A DNA stretch of 64,000 nt from Labyrinthula sp. Ha (taxonomy: Eukaryota > Sar > Bigyra > Labyrinthulida > Labyrinthulaceae), in NCBI GenBank assembly GCA_015227615.1, contig JAALGZ010000004.1, forward strand, positions 744,001 through 808,000, given 5' to 3'. Below, piece by piece: positions 1 through 11,959 of this stretch (within the stretch, counting starts at the first letter, position 1; each line of letters begins with the position of its first letter). The notes below the pieces were generated by a model. That model saw nothing but the letters and a program-made list of their open reading frames with translations. It searched no databases and had not been told where the DNA came from. Position numbers and translations under genes: made by a program.

Positions 1-1252
1 CTTTATAAGAAATATTAACTTGTGCTGGAGCACTTGGAGCTAACCATCTATTGTAAATATTCTTTCCCTGCCGTAATATAGAATTTGAGCTAAATTTCGC
101 GTACTTTTTCTTCCATAACAGAATAGTTTCATAAAAATGTAAATTCTCAGAAGAAAATTCATTTATCAGATGTTTTTTAAATGCTTGTCTTCCATGTTTA
201 TTTGCAAGAATATCATCCAAAGATAAATCAGCACCAGATCTCATTCTTGGACTATACCTGAAATGTAAAGATTTCAACACAGGAACTGTGAGAGAAATAA
301 ACCCAAACCAAGCAATTGCAACATCAAGGAAAAACCCATAAAAAAAAACTATACTGCCCTGATTTTCATCCTCAGGATCATACACAACATTTAGCGGATC
401 CGTAAATGTGCAAACAAAATACACTATAGATAAGAAAATAGGAACAGTAGACGCCAACTTTGTTTCTTTGACAATCTCAAAAGGATCTGTGTAATCTCCT
501 TTTTGTAATTTCCTAGCAAGGTATAAAAAAGAAAAAAGTAAAAATAACGCAGGCATAAAATAAACTAAAGAAGCCAATGTGTATTCTAAATTCTGACCTA
601 CAAGTAGACACCTTTTTTCTAAGAAAGTAGGACAAACAGTTCCAGAGTAAGCGAAAGCAATCCCAACATATAGAATCAAAATACAAATGTTTGAAGTGAT
701 GACAAATTTCTTTGTAATCAGAAAAGGTGCTTTTTCTTCTGAATCCAAAGAATGGACCTCTGATGGTGCCACAGTTACTGTTTGTTCTTCAGTTTCATTT
801 CTAATTGATAGTGAAGAGCTTAGTTTTCCATGTTCTCGAAAAAATTTTCGGAAACGCAAGTTTTGTTTTGATTTATCTTTTGAACTTTTATTGAAATGAT
901 TATATTTTGCTTGCAGAAGAAGAAGACGCATTGCAAAAGTATACATTCCAAGGGGGGTGACTAAAGCTTGTAGGCTCATGTGTAACGCGCAATCACCAAA
1001 CATTTTTTTTCGGTAAATGCTTACGGCGGCGACTAAGAGGTTAAAGGTCCATCCAGTGCTAACAAAGACCAAATGAGTTTTTCCTCTAACCTGAATGAAT
1101 GGATCTTTCTTAACTTCTGACAAGTAAATCCAAGTTGGAAACGTAAAGAAAATTATAACTCCACAGACAATAGCGTACACTAAAGAAAATATGCGATAGC
1201 CTTCAGTGACGAAAAGAAGATCTTCTTGAATACATTGTGTGCTGTTGTTCAT
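1..1252 (-). CDS. 7TM receptor with C-terminal RGS domain (3' end outside window)
   Basis: An open frame of 417 codons runs from an ATG at 1252 (minus strand) off the left edge of the window with no internal stop. The protein has seven hydrophobic segments at about residues 20-44, 59-80, 91-113, 183-203, 222-246, 268-285 and 300-326, with a long polar loop (about 115-180) between the third and fourth. After the seventh segment, from about residue 343, comes the start of an RGS domain (SLDDILANKHGRQAFKKHL, then EFSSENLHFYETILLWKKKY), the typical helix pattern of regulators of G-protein signalling. Proteins of this build (plant AtRGS1, many protists) sit in the plasma membrane and accelerate GTP hydrolysis by G-alpha subunits. 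The ligand cannot be read from the sequence. The end of the RGS domain lies beyond base 1. Confidence 0.85.
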   Translation of the reverse strand, partial: MNNSTQCIQEDLLFVTEGYRIFSLVYAIVCGVIIFFTFPTWIYLSEVKKDPFIQVRGKTHLVFVSTGWTFNLLVAAVSIYRKKMFGDCALHMSLQALVTPLGMYTFAMRLLLLQAKYNHFNKSSKDKSKQNLRFRKFFREHGKLSSSLSIRNETEEQTVTVAPSEVHSLDSEEKAPFLITKKFVITSNICILILYVGIAFAYSGTVCPTFLEKRCLLVGQNLEYTLASLVYFMPALFLLFSFLYLARKLQKGDYTDPFEIVKETKLASTVPIFLSIVYFVCTFTDPLNVVYDPEDENQGSIVFFYGFFLDVAIAWFGFISLTVPVLKSLHFRYSPRMRSGADLSLDDILANKHGRQAFKKHLINEFSSENLHFYETILLWKKKYAKFSSNSILRQGKNIYNRWLAPSAPAQVNISYK

Positions 1253-4200
1253 CAATTTTAGGTCTCTTTTCGTTGTACCAAGAGTTTCTACTTTGGTTTG
1301 CCCCTGTTTGCGCTTCTTTTTTCGATATCAGGTGCGCAAAATCCAGGATTAAACGGTTAATTTGAGCTGTTCATTTGCAATGGGCTGTTTCAAATGTCAC
1401 AATTGAGCATTACCGTAAGAATGCAGTAGTGCGATATGATTATTACCCCCCTATTTGGTGGGAATTCGCGTGGCTTTGTACTATCCCGATAAATGTTCAA
1501 GAACAAGACATTCTTAGTATCTAACTTGCTTCTCGTTGTATTGATTCTCTTAAAACATAAGTAGAAAAAAAAAATTGTATTGAAATAGAATATTAAATTA
1601 TTACATATATAATTTGAGGAATCTTCATCTTTCGCAAAAAGAAGAATATTGGTTTGATATGTTGGTGAATAAGATTGTTTTTCTGTTTTATTTCATTAGT
1701 TTATATTTAGATTTCTCTGATATCAGCTTAACTCTTGGTGATGCACCAACACCGAGTGTATGAAAGCAAGGGTCTGTGATTAATGCACGTACGGCACGCA
1801 GGTTAATCTTGACTACTTCTTAAATAGATGATGTGCTGAATAAGTATTTTGTTCATCACGCCACTGATCCAGCGTTACTTGCTTCGTCTCCCTTCCCTGG
1901 GGTTTTTCCAAATGTATAGATATTTCGCACTGAGGCTTTCAATGCTGAGACCTTTCATTCCTGTTAAACGCAGAGAAGTGAAAACTATCAATTTATTTGT
2001 ATATTCAAAGTTGTTTTACAAGTAGTCACTCTCAAGAGCTAGCAAGTTGTTGCTCATGTTGTTGTTTTACCTGGATTCCAAGCCTTTTCTCATAGTTTCA
2101 TAAAGATAGCCTAACGAAATGCAAAAGAAAGTAGGAGTCGTGGCAAGAGTTTAAATGGAGAATTAAAGCTCTTCCACTAGTCTTGGCTTGAGTTAGTTGT
2201 CTTCTTCTCTATGTCTTCCTTCAAGATTCTTGACTTGTTTATAACTGAATACATATACATTTCTTGTCTCGATATAGGTCGCCACTCCTATTCTCACCCT
2301 GTTTCGCTGATTGTGAGTGGTAGCGATTTGCCCGATGTCTGAAGAGTTCTGTGCCCATGTGCCCATGTATTCTCATTCCTCAATAGGATTCAATTTCCTC
2401 GAATCGAATAAAGATAGTCTCAAAGGGACCCGAAGAACCGATAACTTGAAGTTTTGATCATCCGCAAAATTTCAAAACTTGTTGTATCTAAATTTACTTA
2501 TAGACCCAAAGTTATTCCTTTTGATAAGTAATTTTGCAAATAAGATAGAAAACATCTTTCTTCATGTTAGCCACAAGTCTATTTTATTCAATAACAAGTT
2601 CCTTAAAAACACATACTTGAAGTTGATCAAGATAAAACTTCTACTCCGTTTGGTTGTACTTTTTCTTATGCTTCATTCGTTTTGCAGGTTTATCGACCTG
2701 AGCCAGTTCTTCAGGTGGACATTGAAAAGAAAATTCTTACTGTTTGGGGATTTTCCTAAAAGATCACTAACCGCTTTTTCAAGAGAATGGACCTCAAGTA
2801 TTAGAAAAGAAGTTTTGAGGTCTTGTTTAATCGTGGTTAGAATGTAAGGTTTAAGTCTCGTCATGAAATATTTAGGTTATTCCTACTGATTGCCCTTCTA
2901 AGTATTAGAAGGCTATTGCATGGCATGATGTTATTTGTTGTATGTAAATTCAAGCAGGTATTCTTCTTGTAAAATTAATGTCTGGAACTGGAGAAGAGGG
3001 GATTCAAAATGAAATCTTTAAGATCTTGCCTGGGCTTACAAATTACACAAAAGGAAAATCTCTTAGTGACTGAAGATTTACTATTAGTACTACTTTGTTC
3101 CGCAGCCATTTTAAGAGCTCTTGCTCTGAGATTTCGTGTTTTCGCTACACGCCTATGTATGAAACAGTTTTTTTCAAGTTAGTCTTTGGAAGGCTACACT
3201 TATTGGTAGAACCAATAATCCAATATCCCAAAATTCCGACCTTAAAACCAACAAAGAAAGAAATGAATCAAGAAAATTACGAAAGCAAGAAAGAAGCCAG
3301 GAAAACGACCAAAGAAAGAAGGAAGCGAACAAGAGCATGAAAAAGATGGTTATTGGATTTGACTGAAGCATATTATACAAAGTTTTCATAAAAAAGAAGA
3401 GATTATACCTCACGATGCATAAAAGAAAACCGCGAACAAAAGATGCTGGAGATGGAAAGAGGATTGGATAAGAGCTATTCTTAGAATACGCTCTCTGAAT
3501 GTAGGATTTGTTCAAATGGCAGAAATTCTTCGTGTGCTAACTAAAACCTCTTAGACTTCGAATTTGTACGCTATTAAGAAACCTGAATTTTCTGAAATTT
3601 GGTATTTAGTACCAGGTCCTTAAAATTATCATTTCCTTTCTTCTAGTTTCTTATTTATAACTTATTTAAACACTCCAATGCATCTATACTCAAAACAAAA
3701 GAGAGGATGTAAATCAACCCTCATCTTTATCGAGGGTCGAGTCATGCTGGTCATTTTTAAAGACGCGGGGGAGCTTGAAAGGATTACAGCTGCGTTAGGA
3801 TAATACAACTTCGCATTTTAGTATTTTTTAACTTTTACTGTTTACTTGCTACCTTCTAGGGCACTTCACTTTGTTCCCAGCCCGCTCTATACTTTGTTTA
3901 TGGGTTGGGGTTAGGGCCTTGTGGACTTTTGGTCTCATGTTTAGCTATTATTACTACCGCTAAGAATGGATTTTCAAGGGGTAGTCTCTAAAAAACCAGC
4001 CCCCTACTCATTATTCAAAACCAACGCAAATTTCAGAGTCTGGTAGATTTTTTTAATAGCAAAAGATATAGGCACTCTAATATTCGAGCAATTAAATTTC
4101 TATCTGAATCACTTAGTAAAGATCACTCTTTCGTCTGCCTCAGCTTCAATTGAGACCTCACAAGAACGGTGAATTATAAAAGAAATAAGACTATTAATAT

Positions 4201-5193
4201 AGGAGAGTGTTAAAACGAGAAAGAGAACTAAGCAAATCGCATCATAAAGGGAGAGAAACAGGGTACAAAAGGCCTTTAAGAGGTGAGGAACTACTTCAAA
4301 ACTGTACTTTGATACACCATATGTGCTAACATCTGGCTGAAAGCTTGGTCCTGGAATGACTCAACTAAGAATTTTTCTAACCTTGTTGTAACTTTTAAAG
4401 GTTGAGTAAGGTGTCATATTTTTATTAGTATTTTTTTATGTCGGGTCTCCGGATTCATGTTCCTCTTTTGTTCAAAGAACTCCTGAAAGAATCGCGAAAT
4501 ATTATGATTAGTATACCAGAAGTAAAGTTAGCCCTAGAAACTTAGCTTACCGCTATAAAAAATTACTGGAGAATGCTGTTATATAGTCTTAGATAACAGG
4601 GATGGGACCGACAAGGTTAGTATTTTAGTGTTACATGCAGAGTAAAGGATCACCCTATTTCACTCAAAGTTCAGACATTATTCTATCATCCCGTTTTCCC
4701 ATTAGAAATTTAAGGATAAGCTAAATTTTTTTTCTTGATACCATTAAACTGTATTGGTTTATGGTTACGATGGTGTGCCCTGGATGATTTCCTGAATGGT
4801 AGCAAAATGACACCATAAGATAGTTTGAAAAAAAGATATTTTGACTTTCCAATTTCTAAGTATTTAAAGCAGTTAGAAATAAATAAAAATAAATATTACA
4901 ATTAAATACAAAATCTTGAACTTCAAATTATCTCATTAGACAGGATTAACCAGTATTAAGAAAAGAAACATGAAACCAATACTTTTCTGAACTAACACAT
5001 TATATCACCTTCTTAGCTATCCTGCAAAGTATTGTAGTACAATAATCCAGTATACATCTTATTAAAACCATGAATTATCTCTATTTTGAGTAAAGTCTTA
5101 TCAACTTTTGCAATAAGTGAGAATATTGGGCCATTTCTGCAATTCATCTCAAGTTTCAATTACTCTCAACACAGTGGCACATTACCACAGAAA
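1253..5193. other. AT-rich intergenic region, nothing recognised
   Basis: About 3.9 kb without a convincing gene. The open frames near 2480-2860 overlap on both strands, and the plus-strand one begins at TTG. The frame at 3095-3340 becomes a low-complexity Lys/Glu/Arg run. No family resemblance was seen. The region must contain the promoter of the receptor gene to its left and of the Tat-like gene to its right, but I can point to no specific site. Confidence 0.5.
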
Positions 5194-5724
5194 ATGTTTG
5201 ACATAAGTCTAGGTGAATTTGTGATAATTGGGGCAGCCGCATATGCTTTACTTGGTCCTGCCCAATTGACAGCAGGAGCTTACACTTTGGGGCGATCACT
5301 TGGACGAGCTGTTGGGTTTATTAATCGATCAAGAGATCTTCTGGCAAAATCAGTTAAGGAACAATCGGAAATAACGCACAATACTGCCTTATCAAGAAAC
5401 TTAAAAGACTTTGAACAATTTTCACAAGAAGTTCAAAACATTTATATAAACCCAATTCAAACTGTTCAAAGTGCTATGCGGGAAGCACAGTATCAAAGTT
5501 CAAGTACAATGCAAAAGCTGCCTCCAATGAACAATGAAAAGAAAAAAGTGCCTGCGGAGAATGTTAACAGTATACCAAACTTTCCCAAAAGAAAAACTGC
5601 AAAAGAAAAAAGTCTACAGATGTCAGGTTCTGAATTATTTGCGCAGATACTAGAAGAAGAAAAATTGCTCGATGAGTATGCAAAACTTTCACAACAAGAA
5701 ACAAACTCCAAGAAAAAAACCTGA
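5194..5724 (+). CDS. TatA/TatB (MttA/Hcf106)-like twin-arginine translocase subunit
   Basis: The ATG at 5194 opens a 176-residue protein beginning MFDISLGEFVIIG. A single hydrophobic helix runs to an LGP hinge, followed by a Gly/Arg-rich amphipathic helix (TLGRSLGRAVGF) and a long polar tail. This is the TatA/TatB layout: short membrane helix, Gly-Pro hinge, amphipathic helix, variable tail; the MFDI start is typical of TatB. In eukaryotes such proteins work in plastid thylakoids or, more rarely, mitochondria, exporting folded proteins with TatC. The frame is open upstream to 5074 but without an ATG, so a targeting sequence may come from an upstream exon. One option is an ATG at 5070 joined across a 64-nt GT-AG intron (5090-5153), which keeps frame, but it makes a poor presequence. 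The stop lies 18 bp from the stop of the convergent RBM42-like gene. Confidence 0.65.
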   Translation: MFDISLGEFVIIGAAAYALLGPAQLTAGAYTLGRSLGRAVGFINRSRDLLAKSVKEQSEITHNTALSRNLKDFEQFSQEVQNIYINPIQTVQSAMREAQYQSSSTMQKLPPMNNEKKKVPAENVNSIPNFPKRKTAKEKSLQMSGSELFAQILEEEKLLDEYAKLSQQETNSKKKT

Positions 5725-5742
5725 TACTGTGAAACTGATGAA

Positions 5743-6528
5743 TTACGAAAAGATTCGTTTACTCTTCTTTTCTTCTTTTTTCCGTTTCTTGGATTGTTTT
5801 ATTCCTCTCTCTTTCCATTTTGATCTCTTTAATTGCATTGGTCTTCCTGCACAATATTTCCCATTTAAGTTCTTAATCGCATGAAGCATATCTTTCGGAT
5901 CAGAAAAACTTACAAACCCAAAACCTTTGCAAACTTCTTCTTTTCCTCCAAACCTATCCTTTACTTGCAAACTGCTTTTGTTACTCATAACAGCTTTTGA
6001 AGTATTGTATGAGTTATAAACACCAAATACATCTCTTAAACTTCGGTCTGTTGCTTCAGGCCCAAGATTTCCCACGAAAAGTCGGAAATCATTTTCTGGC
6101 CATTCATCAAGAGTTTTATCCTCCCATGTTTTATTTCCGACCTGTCTTATATTTTTCTTTCCTTTGCTTTTCTTTTGAAGGGTCACCGGTTTTGGTGGAT
6201 CGTTGTTTTCTTTAAACTCTGCTTCCTGTTCTCTTTTTTCTCTTGATAGCTCAGCTAGTTGAGATTTCTGGGATTCTAAGTTTTGATGTTGGGATGATAT
6301 TTTTGAAGTGTAAAACGCTGGATTAAACTCTGCAGGTTTTGAAGACACTGTGCTGGTAATTTGTATCCCAGGTGAGGGTTTCGCAGGGCTAGAAGTTTGG
6401 GAAAGTAAAGATTTTAGATTTACCTGCTTCTTTGGGGCTGTTTTGGTTTCTGATTCATTTTCAGCGTCGTTGGATGTATCTAATCCAGCTATTTCTGCTT
6501 CAAAATTGGCTAATTCATCGTCTGACAT
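5743..6528 (-). CDS. RBM42-like RNA-binding protein (single RRM)
   Basis: A 261-residue protein from an ATG at 6528. The first half is polar and low-complexity, with a Lys/Glu/Gln-rich helix (about 75-105). A conserved lead-in (GNKTWEDKTLDEWPENDFRL, about 130-149) follows, then one RRM with RNP2 (LFVGNLG) and RNP1 (KGFGFVSF). Straight after the RRM come RPMQLKRSKWKERG and a basic tail. The TWED-TL-EW lead-in and the R-x-K-SxWK-R exit are the hallmarks of RBM42, a protein linked to hnRNP K and to pre-mRNA splicing in animals and plants. The product is therefore expected to be nuclear. It is single-exon and convergent with the Tat-like gene, so the two 3' UTRs must overlap. Confidence 0.85.
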   Translation of the reverse strand: MSDDELANFEAEIAGLDTSNDAENESETKTAPKKQVNLKSLLSQTSSPAKPSPGIQITSTVSSKPAEFNPAFYTSKISSQHQNLESQKSQLAELSREKREQEAEFKENNDPPKPVTLQKKSKGKKNIRQVGNKTWEDKTLDEWPENDFRLFVGNLGPEATDRSLRDVFGVYNSYNTSKAVMSNKSSLQVKDRFGGKEEVCKGFGFVSFSDPKDMLHAIKNLNGKYCAGRPMQLKRSKWKERGIKQSKKRKKEEKKSKRIFS

Positions 6529-7089
6529 TTTGCTTGTCCACTATGATTTATTCTTTGGAAATTGCAACTCGGACAGCAACTGGTTGACAATGTAACACAG
6601 TAATGTAACACTGTTTTAAAAGCTGAATTTTTACATTTATTTCGTCCATACGGGCGACTGTTAGGAAGATATCCGGGCACGGGAACACATCATAGGTTTC
6701 ACTAAATCACGGCTGAAACTTGTTAGTCCGGCGTTGATAGTTGCAGTAATTAACGTTCTTTTTATAAAACAGTTTAGTTGAAATATTGACCACTTGTAAT
6801 AATTAGGTCGTTTTCAGACTGGTTGCAATGACTTGGGTACTGACATAGCCGTTGTAATTTGACATTACTGTTGTTTTAGCCGTTAACACTCAACAAAAGA
6901 AAAATGAAAACAACTTACTGTCATTCTGAAGAAGCTTATTATACGAGAAGACTCTTTTATTATTACACCTTATAATATTCATTTTATCATTTTATATTCA
7001 ATCTTTATCTTTCTATCTTTATTTTATTCTTACTCTTCTTCTACTCAATTATACCTTATTCTACTTTCATTTTACAAACAATCCTGTGG
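6529..7089. other. Intergenic: promoter side of RBM42-like gene and left flank of old retroelement
   Basis: About 560 bp. The stretch 6960-7060 is strongly pyrimidine- and AT-rich (repeated TTTAT/TCTTT blocks). A short direct duplication of TGTAACAC lies near 6590-6610. I could not match this region to the far side of the element that follows, so no LTR can be claimed here. Confidence 0.4.
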
Positions 7090-7110
7090 AACGACTATTG
7101 AAGCTTCAAA

Positions 7111-8080
7111 TTGACCCTAAGTGTTGATAGGGACAAATATTTCTTAGAACTTGACGAAAAGGGTAATCCCCAGTATTTCACTTACGAAGGAAAGAAGAAA
7201 GTTTACCTTGTGATGTCAGAAGTTAATGGGATGAGTGTGCCATTATCCACTGAAATGCTCGAAGCCCTCAAGAGACTCGGTTTACCTATCTGAAAACCAC
7301 CTCGCTTACAGGTTTTGAGGAACTTTGGTAGGGAACCCCTCTTGGATTTCATCGTTAGAGCGAAAATGATGTTTAAAAGCCATAGCAATTTGAAAATCAT
7401 TGACTGACTCCCTGACAAAATCTGCTACAAACTAGAAAGCCGCGACGTATATCTCGAAGACACTCAATCGTTTCTGGACCACCTTGTGGGTATCGAAAAA
7501 TTAAGAGTGGAGTCTAGATACCAACATAGTATCGCCCAGCTGACCAAGGAATTAACCTTTCCTAAGGATACTAATAGTGAGAAGGAAGCCATTACTAAGT
7601 TCTTTTTCAGACTTTGTGAAGTCCATGCCCATATAAAAACAAAGACAAGAAGACACAGAAAACCGCTATTAAAGCTGTCCTTTAACGACTTCCTAAATGA
7701 TTTCAGGTGAGTAAAGAAAATTTTAGTCACTTCTTTCCGCACTTTAACAGGATCGGAGATTTAGAAAAAACGCTTCATGTTTTAGCTCCCATTGAAGATA
7801 CGCACATCAGGCAGAAAAGATCTAATTCTAAAGCCCTAGCTTTACATTCTCAATTAGTTACCAACAACAGTGCTATTCAACAAGGACCCTCTGATAGTAG
7901 TGCATCTCTCATAACGTTGAATTCAAATGTCTTTTTCGAACCTATTGAGAGGATGATCATACAACTTAATTCTATTCAGACTGCTGTGAATTGATGCTAT
8001 ACATGTAGTGGTACAGACCACTTTGCAGCTAACTGCCCTGCTACAAACCGACCAGAACCTACTACTTCTAAGTCTAGCAC
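7111..8080 (+). mobile_element. Old element: gag-like part with CCHC zinc knuckle
   Basis: Fossil nucleocapsid region. A CX2CX4HX4C zinc knuckle (CYTCSGTDHFAANC) is readable at 7995-8036, preceded by a charged, helical gag-like stretch. The zinc knuckle is typical of retrotransposon nucleocapsids. The younger relative in this window lacks an obvious knuckle and uses an Arg/Ser-rich tail instead. Confidence 0.6.
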
Positions 8081-9089
8081 CTTGAACCGTAGTAACAATA
8101 AATTTAGAAACAACCAGAGGGGGGAAACCCTCCGAGGCTGATCACTTGTTTTGAGCCAAGAGTTGACCACGTGAAGCTCGTTGAAATCATGGGGTGGGTA
8201 GACTGGCATATAGTCAAAGGGTCTTAGACAATGGTACTGGTCAAACCATCGGTTTCATCAAATCACAGGAAAAGTTTTGTTCAATGAAGTTTCATCTTCA
8301 TTCTAATTTAACAGGTCAAATTAGCTAAAAGCACACCAATCCCGATTGTTAAATCTGGTGAAATCAAAGTAAGGGTCGAAGTCTACGCAGTTGAGCCCGT
8401 GCATTTAGGCAAAATGTGTATTTTCATTGTCGACGATCCGCAGTTCGATATCATTTACATCGGCCGCAAAACTCTCTTTAAAATGAGTGCAATATCCGAA
8501 CAGTTATTTAAGAAGATGCCTTCTTGGCAAAGGAGCCTGTTAGTCCCATTTATGGGCACCAAGCCTAAAAGTAACTGAAAGGTCGGAGATGAGGTAGGCT
8601 CCCTAACGCAACATTGAGATCGATATATTTTAGCTGACCCCTACAAGGCCCTGGTTACTATTCCAATCAATACTTTCTATGATGATTTTGACAAAGCCTT
8701 TACATTACTAGAAGCTGGAATAGCTATTCTGAACGAATCATATTTTTTAACATCCGACTATCAGAGCTTGAGACTATCTTTACTAGGAAGGAGATCGATT
8801 TTAAGCCAACCAGTGAAATCTTGGATATAAAAAGAGCAACCGATTTGTTAGAGTATTCTCTGGAGGACCCAATAAGGGTGGTTAACCCCTACGAAGAGGT
8901 AGATGAAGAAAACTTTCCACAAGTTTCTTATTTTGGTGGGGATGGAGACGACCTACCTCTAAAGGTCGAAGAAAGTAAGACCAAAGAAATCATCACTAAA
9001 TCTCTATGTAAAACCATCTGTATCTCAAAAGGCTAGAAAGAAAAACTCAAATTAACATGCTCCAAGAATATAAAGCTTTTGGCCCCACT

Positions 9090-10560
9090 CAGGGGACCAG
9101 GCAGGTTAGTGGATTAACACCTGTTCCGTGTCACTTAGTCCCCGATGCGCTACCGGGTATTAGCGTCAAACCCAAACCGGTTGGTCAAAAGAAGAAACTT
9201 GGTTGAAGAGTAGAATAGAAGAATTATTATCTACGGATATTTTAAAACGTGTGGAAGACCCGATTTACTCTTTACCTAAGCATATAGTACCCAAAAAAAG
9301 GGCGACGATCTCAACAAGCAATATTGCTTAGTTGTGGATATGAGGCGGGTGAATGATTTCACCATCCCCACTTCTCTTCAATTACCTCATCTTGAACAAC
9401 AACTACACGGAACCAGACATGCTATATTTTACGGTGCAGTTGACATTATATCAGGATTTGGCTATTTGCCTATTGAAAACGATTCAAAGCGCCACTTCAA
9501 GATGGTCACCCCTTGGACCACTGCTTATCAATTTCAAGGCACGGTCCAAGGGTGGAAAACTTACCCATGTACTTCCAAGACTGCATTTATATAGAAATCT
9601 TGGAAGGCAGTGGCTTCATGGAACCTGATACCATCGTTCGTGGTTTTGTACAATGGGTTGATAATGTTCTATTTAATTCAAAAGGCTCCGCCTCCTATGT
9701 AGACATGATGGATGTTGTGCACCAACGATCTATTGATAGGAAGGTTAGACTCAATGTCAAGAAATGCACATTCATTACAGCAAGACTCAAATATTGTGAC
9801 AAGTATCTGAAAAAGGGCACTTTTACTTATGAGTTTGACCTTTACAAAACTATATTATAAACTAAGAGACCGATCTAGCAACATCAATTAGCTGACATCC
9901 TGTACGTATGCAATTGGTTGGGGTCAACAATTTATAAACTGAAAGAGTTCAGAAGTAGATTTGCAAAAACTTTCAAGTTAGGAATAAAGCAGCTGAAATC
10001 AAAGAGGCTGAAACGTTCTATAGCGTGTACCGACATTTTAATTGAGTCATGGAATGAATTTTTATTAGAAATTTCAAACGCTATGAAAATAAATCTTTTT
10101 TTTATGATCAGTAACGTAGGTTCAATGTCTTCGCTAATTCAAGCAAGGGAAACTGGTCATCGTCGATAACCCAGCCAATTATTGAGGAATATGGATTACA
10201 TATTATGAATAAGAAAGCATTTTTTCTTTATTGATGCTCAGCGGCTCTTTTACTGTTGGATAAGTTAAATGGTGTATTAGTCAGAAAGAGATATATCATA
10301 TATTATTCTTTTGAGGAGGGCTGAGTATCTTATAGTAGGATATCCAAATCCAGTTAGAGTGTACACGGATCACTGTAATTTAATATTTCTAATCAAACCT
10401 AACTGGAATGAAAACATATCCTATTTGACGAGATTTGCCAGATGAGCTCTTATTCAACAAGATGTCAACCTTATATTTTGGCACATCTAGGTGCTTTAAA
10501 CGTGCTCGCAGATATGGTCAGCAGGTGGGTAAATGAGAACTATAAAAAACCGAAAGATAA
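9090..10560 (+). mobile_element. Old element: reverse transcriptase and RNase H remains
   Basis: Fossil pol region. The resemblance to Ty3/gypsy reverse transcriptase includes a YCLVVDMRRVND-type segment near 9325-9355, a following D-x-x-S-G-F segment near 9440-9465, and a QWVDN segment near 9650 in the place of the catalytic YVDD box. RNase H-like remains follow at about 10240-10560, including a VYTDH-type segment near 10360. The same segments occur in the young element (MVLDLVAVN, DVVSGFDQL, QWIDD, VYTDHLN). Confidence 0.7.
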
Positions 10561-10659
10561 ACTTATTCAACTTATTGTGTAAATTCTAAGAAGTGTAAAA
10601 TCAAAAGAAGTTGACCCTGTTACTGATGATACCCATCCTACTAACTTAAAAGATTATAT

Positions 10660-11810
10660 AGATCAGATGGGCAAATATCGTATATTTTTCCTAAACCCTT
10701 ATTACAAGAGAAAGCAAAAACATACTACCGAGAATGAAGTACTCAACCTATACAAGAAAGTTAAACCATCCTTAGATACTTTGGAAAAAGATAAAGGGAA
10801 ATTAGTAATACCGTTAGAGCTGGTTCTAAGGCTGGTGGTCTATAAACAGATAGCCTCGGTTTACCCTTCCAAAACTGTAGAGTTGGAGAAACTTAATACA
10901 CATTTTATATTCAAATTGCCTTTTAATATCAAGCTTGAGAATTTAGCTAACGAGTTGCATCGACAGTGTGCACATTGCATTCGTATTCCTGCTTTAATTA
11001 GGACACCTTATTACAAAACTGAACTGGGTAGAAGCAGGGGCAGCCTTCTGAGACTGGACTTTTTACATGTCTCCAACGAAGGATACTTCCTTTTTATTCT
11101 AGATGATTCCACCAGGAAAATTTCATTAACTTACTGTGAGTAGTGTAGAACCATTGATGTAGTCAGAGCACTTTTAACCTGGCATTCGTGGCTTGAGCTG
11201 AGGCCCACTTTTACTATGATAACTGACAGGGTTTCGCATTTTTGCAATATTTTAATGCAAGAACTAAGTCATTGGCTCAGGTATACGCACTCATTTGCTA
11301 TATCTTATGGCCCATGGACTAACGGCGGTACTGAGATCGCCCACGTCCGCATCCTGTTCATTTTGAGATTAGCTACCGATGAGCTCCATCTAGCCCAGAT
11401 GGATTGGAAACATACTTTACCCAGTGTTCAAACAATCATCAAAATGACCAGGACCATCCGGAACAAGAATTGTACCCCTAATGAGCTCTTCTTGGGCCGC
11501 ACTGCATATGAGGAGGCTGGAAATGACGATACTCTTATTCAAACGCACCTCTTTGAAATACAGGATGAATCTAAATCCCTGCGACCAGCTACAGATCTGG
11601 AAAAGATAGTTAAACAGAGCCTGGAGTTAGCGGAATATATTAAAGAAGAGCAAGAGAAAGTAGATTTGTTTGTCCAAACCTTGCGGAAGCGAGCTAATGA
11701 AAGATATAACGCACGATTTGCCAAACGTGTCCTGCAATATAACCTAAGCAATTGGATGTTGTTGAGCGCAGTCAACACTCATCGTTCTAGACAGGATAAT
11801 GAATTGAGAT
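10660..11810 (+). mobile_element. Old element: integrase remains
   Basis: Fossil integrase. A zinc-finger-like H..H..C..C segment lies near 10950-10985, an acidic catalytic-core segment (LRLDFLHVSNEGYFLFILDD) near 11050-11105, and the second core segment near 11215-11345 (ITDRVSHF, then SYGPWTNGGTE). The latter closely parallels TDRGSHF and SYASWTNGEVE in the young element. This is the best preserved part and shows kinship between the two copies. Confidence 0.75.
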
Positions 11811-11959
11811 AACAGAGTCCTTTCCAGGTGATAAACACAACCTCCGCTAACGTGTATCACCTAATGAGTTTACTATGAAGAAAAACGCTGTGCCATGCAT
11901 CACCAATGTGGTAGTATGAGCCTCCGGAGTATTCGCAGCCAGATGAGGTAATTAGATAT

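Noticed and set aside
2479-2864. Overlapping frames on both strands
   Set aside because: No family resemblance; the plus frame starts at TTG and the two frames overlap, so at most one could be real and nothing supports either.
3902-3922. Telomere-like GGGTTGGGGTTAGGG
   Set aside because: A single short degenerate run without further repeats; chance is likely.
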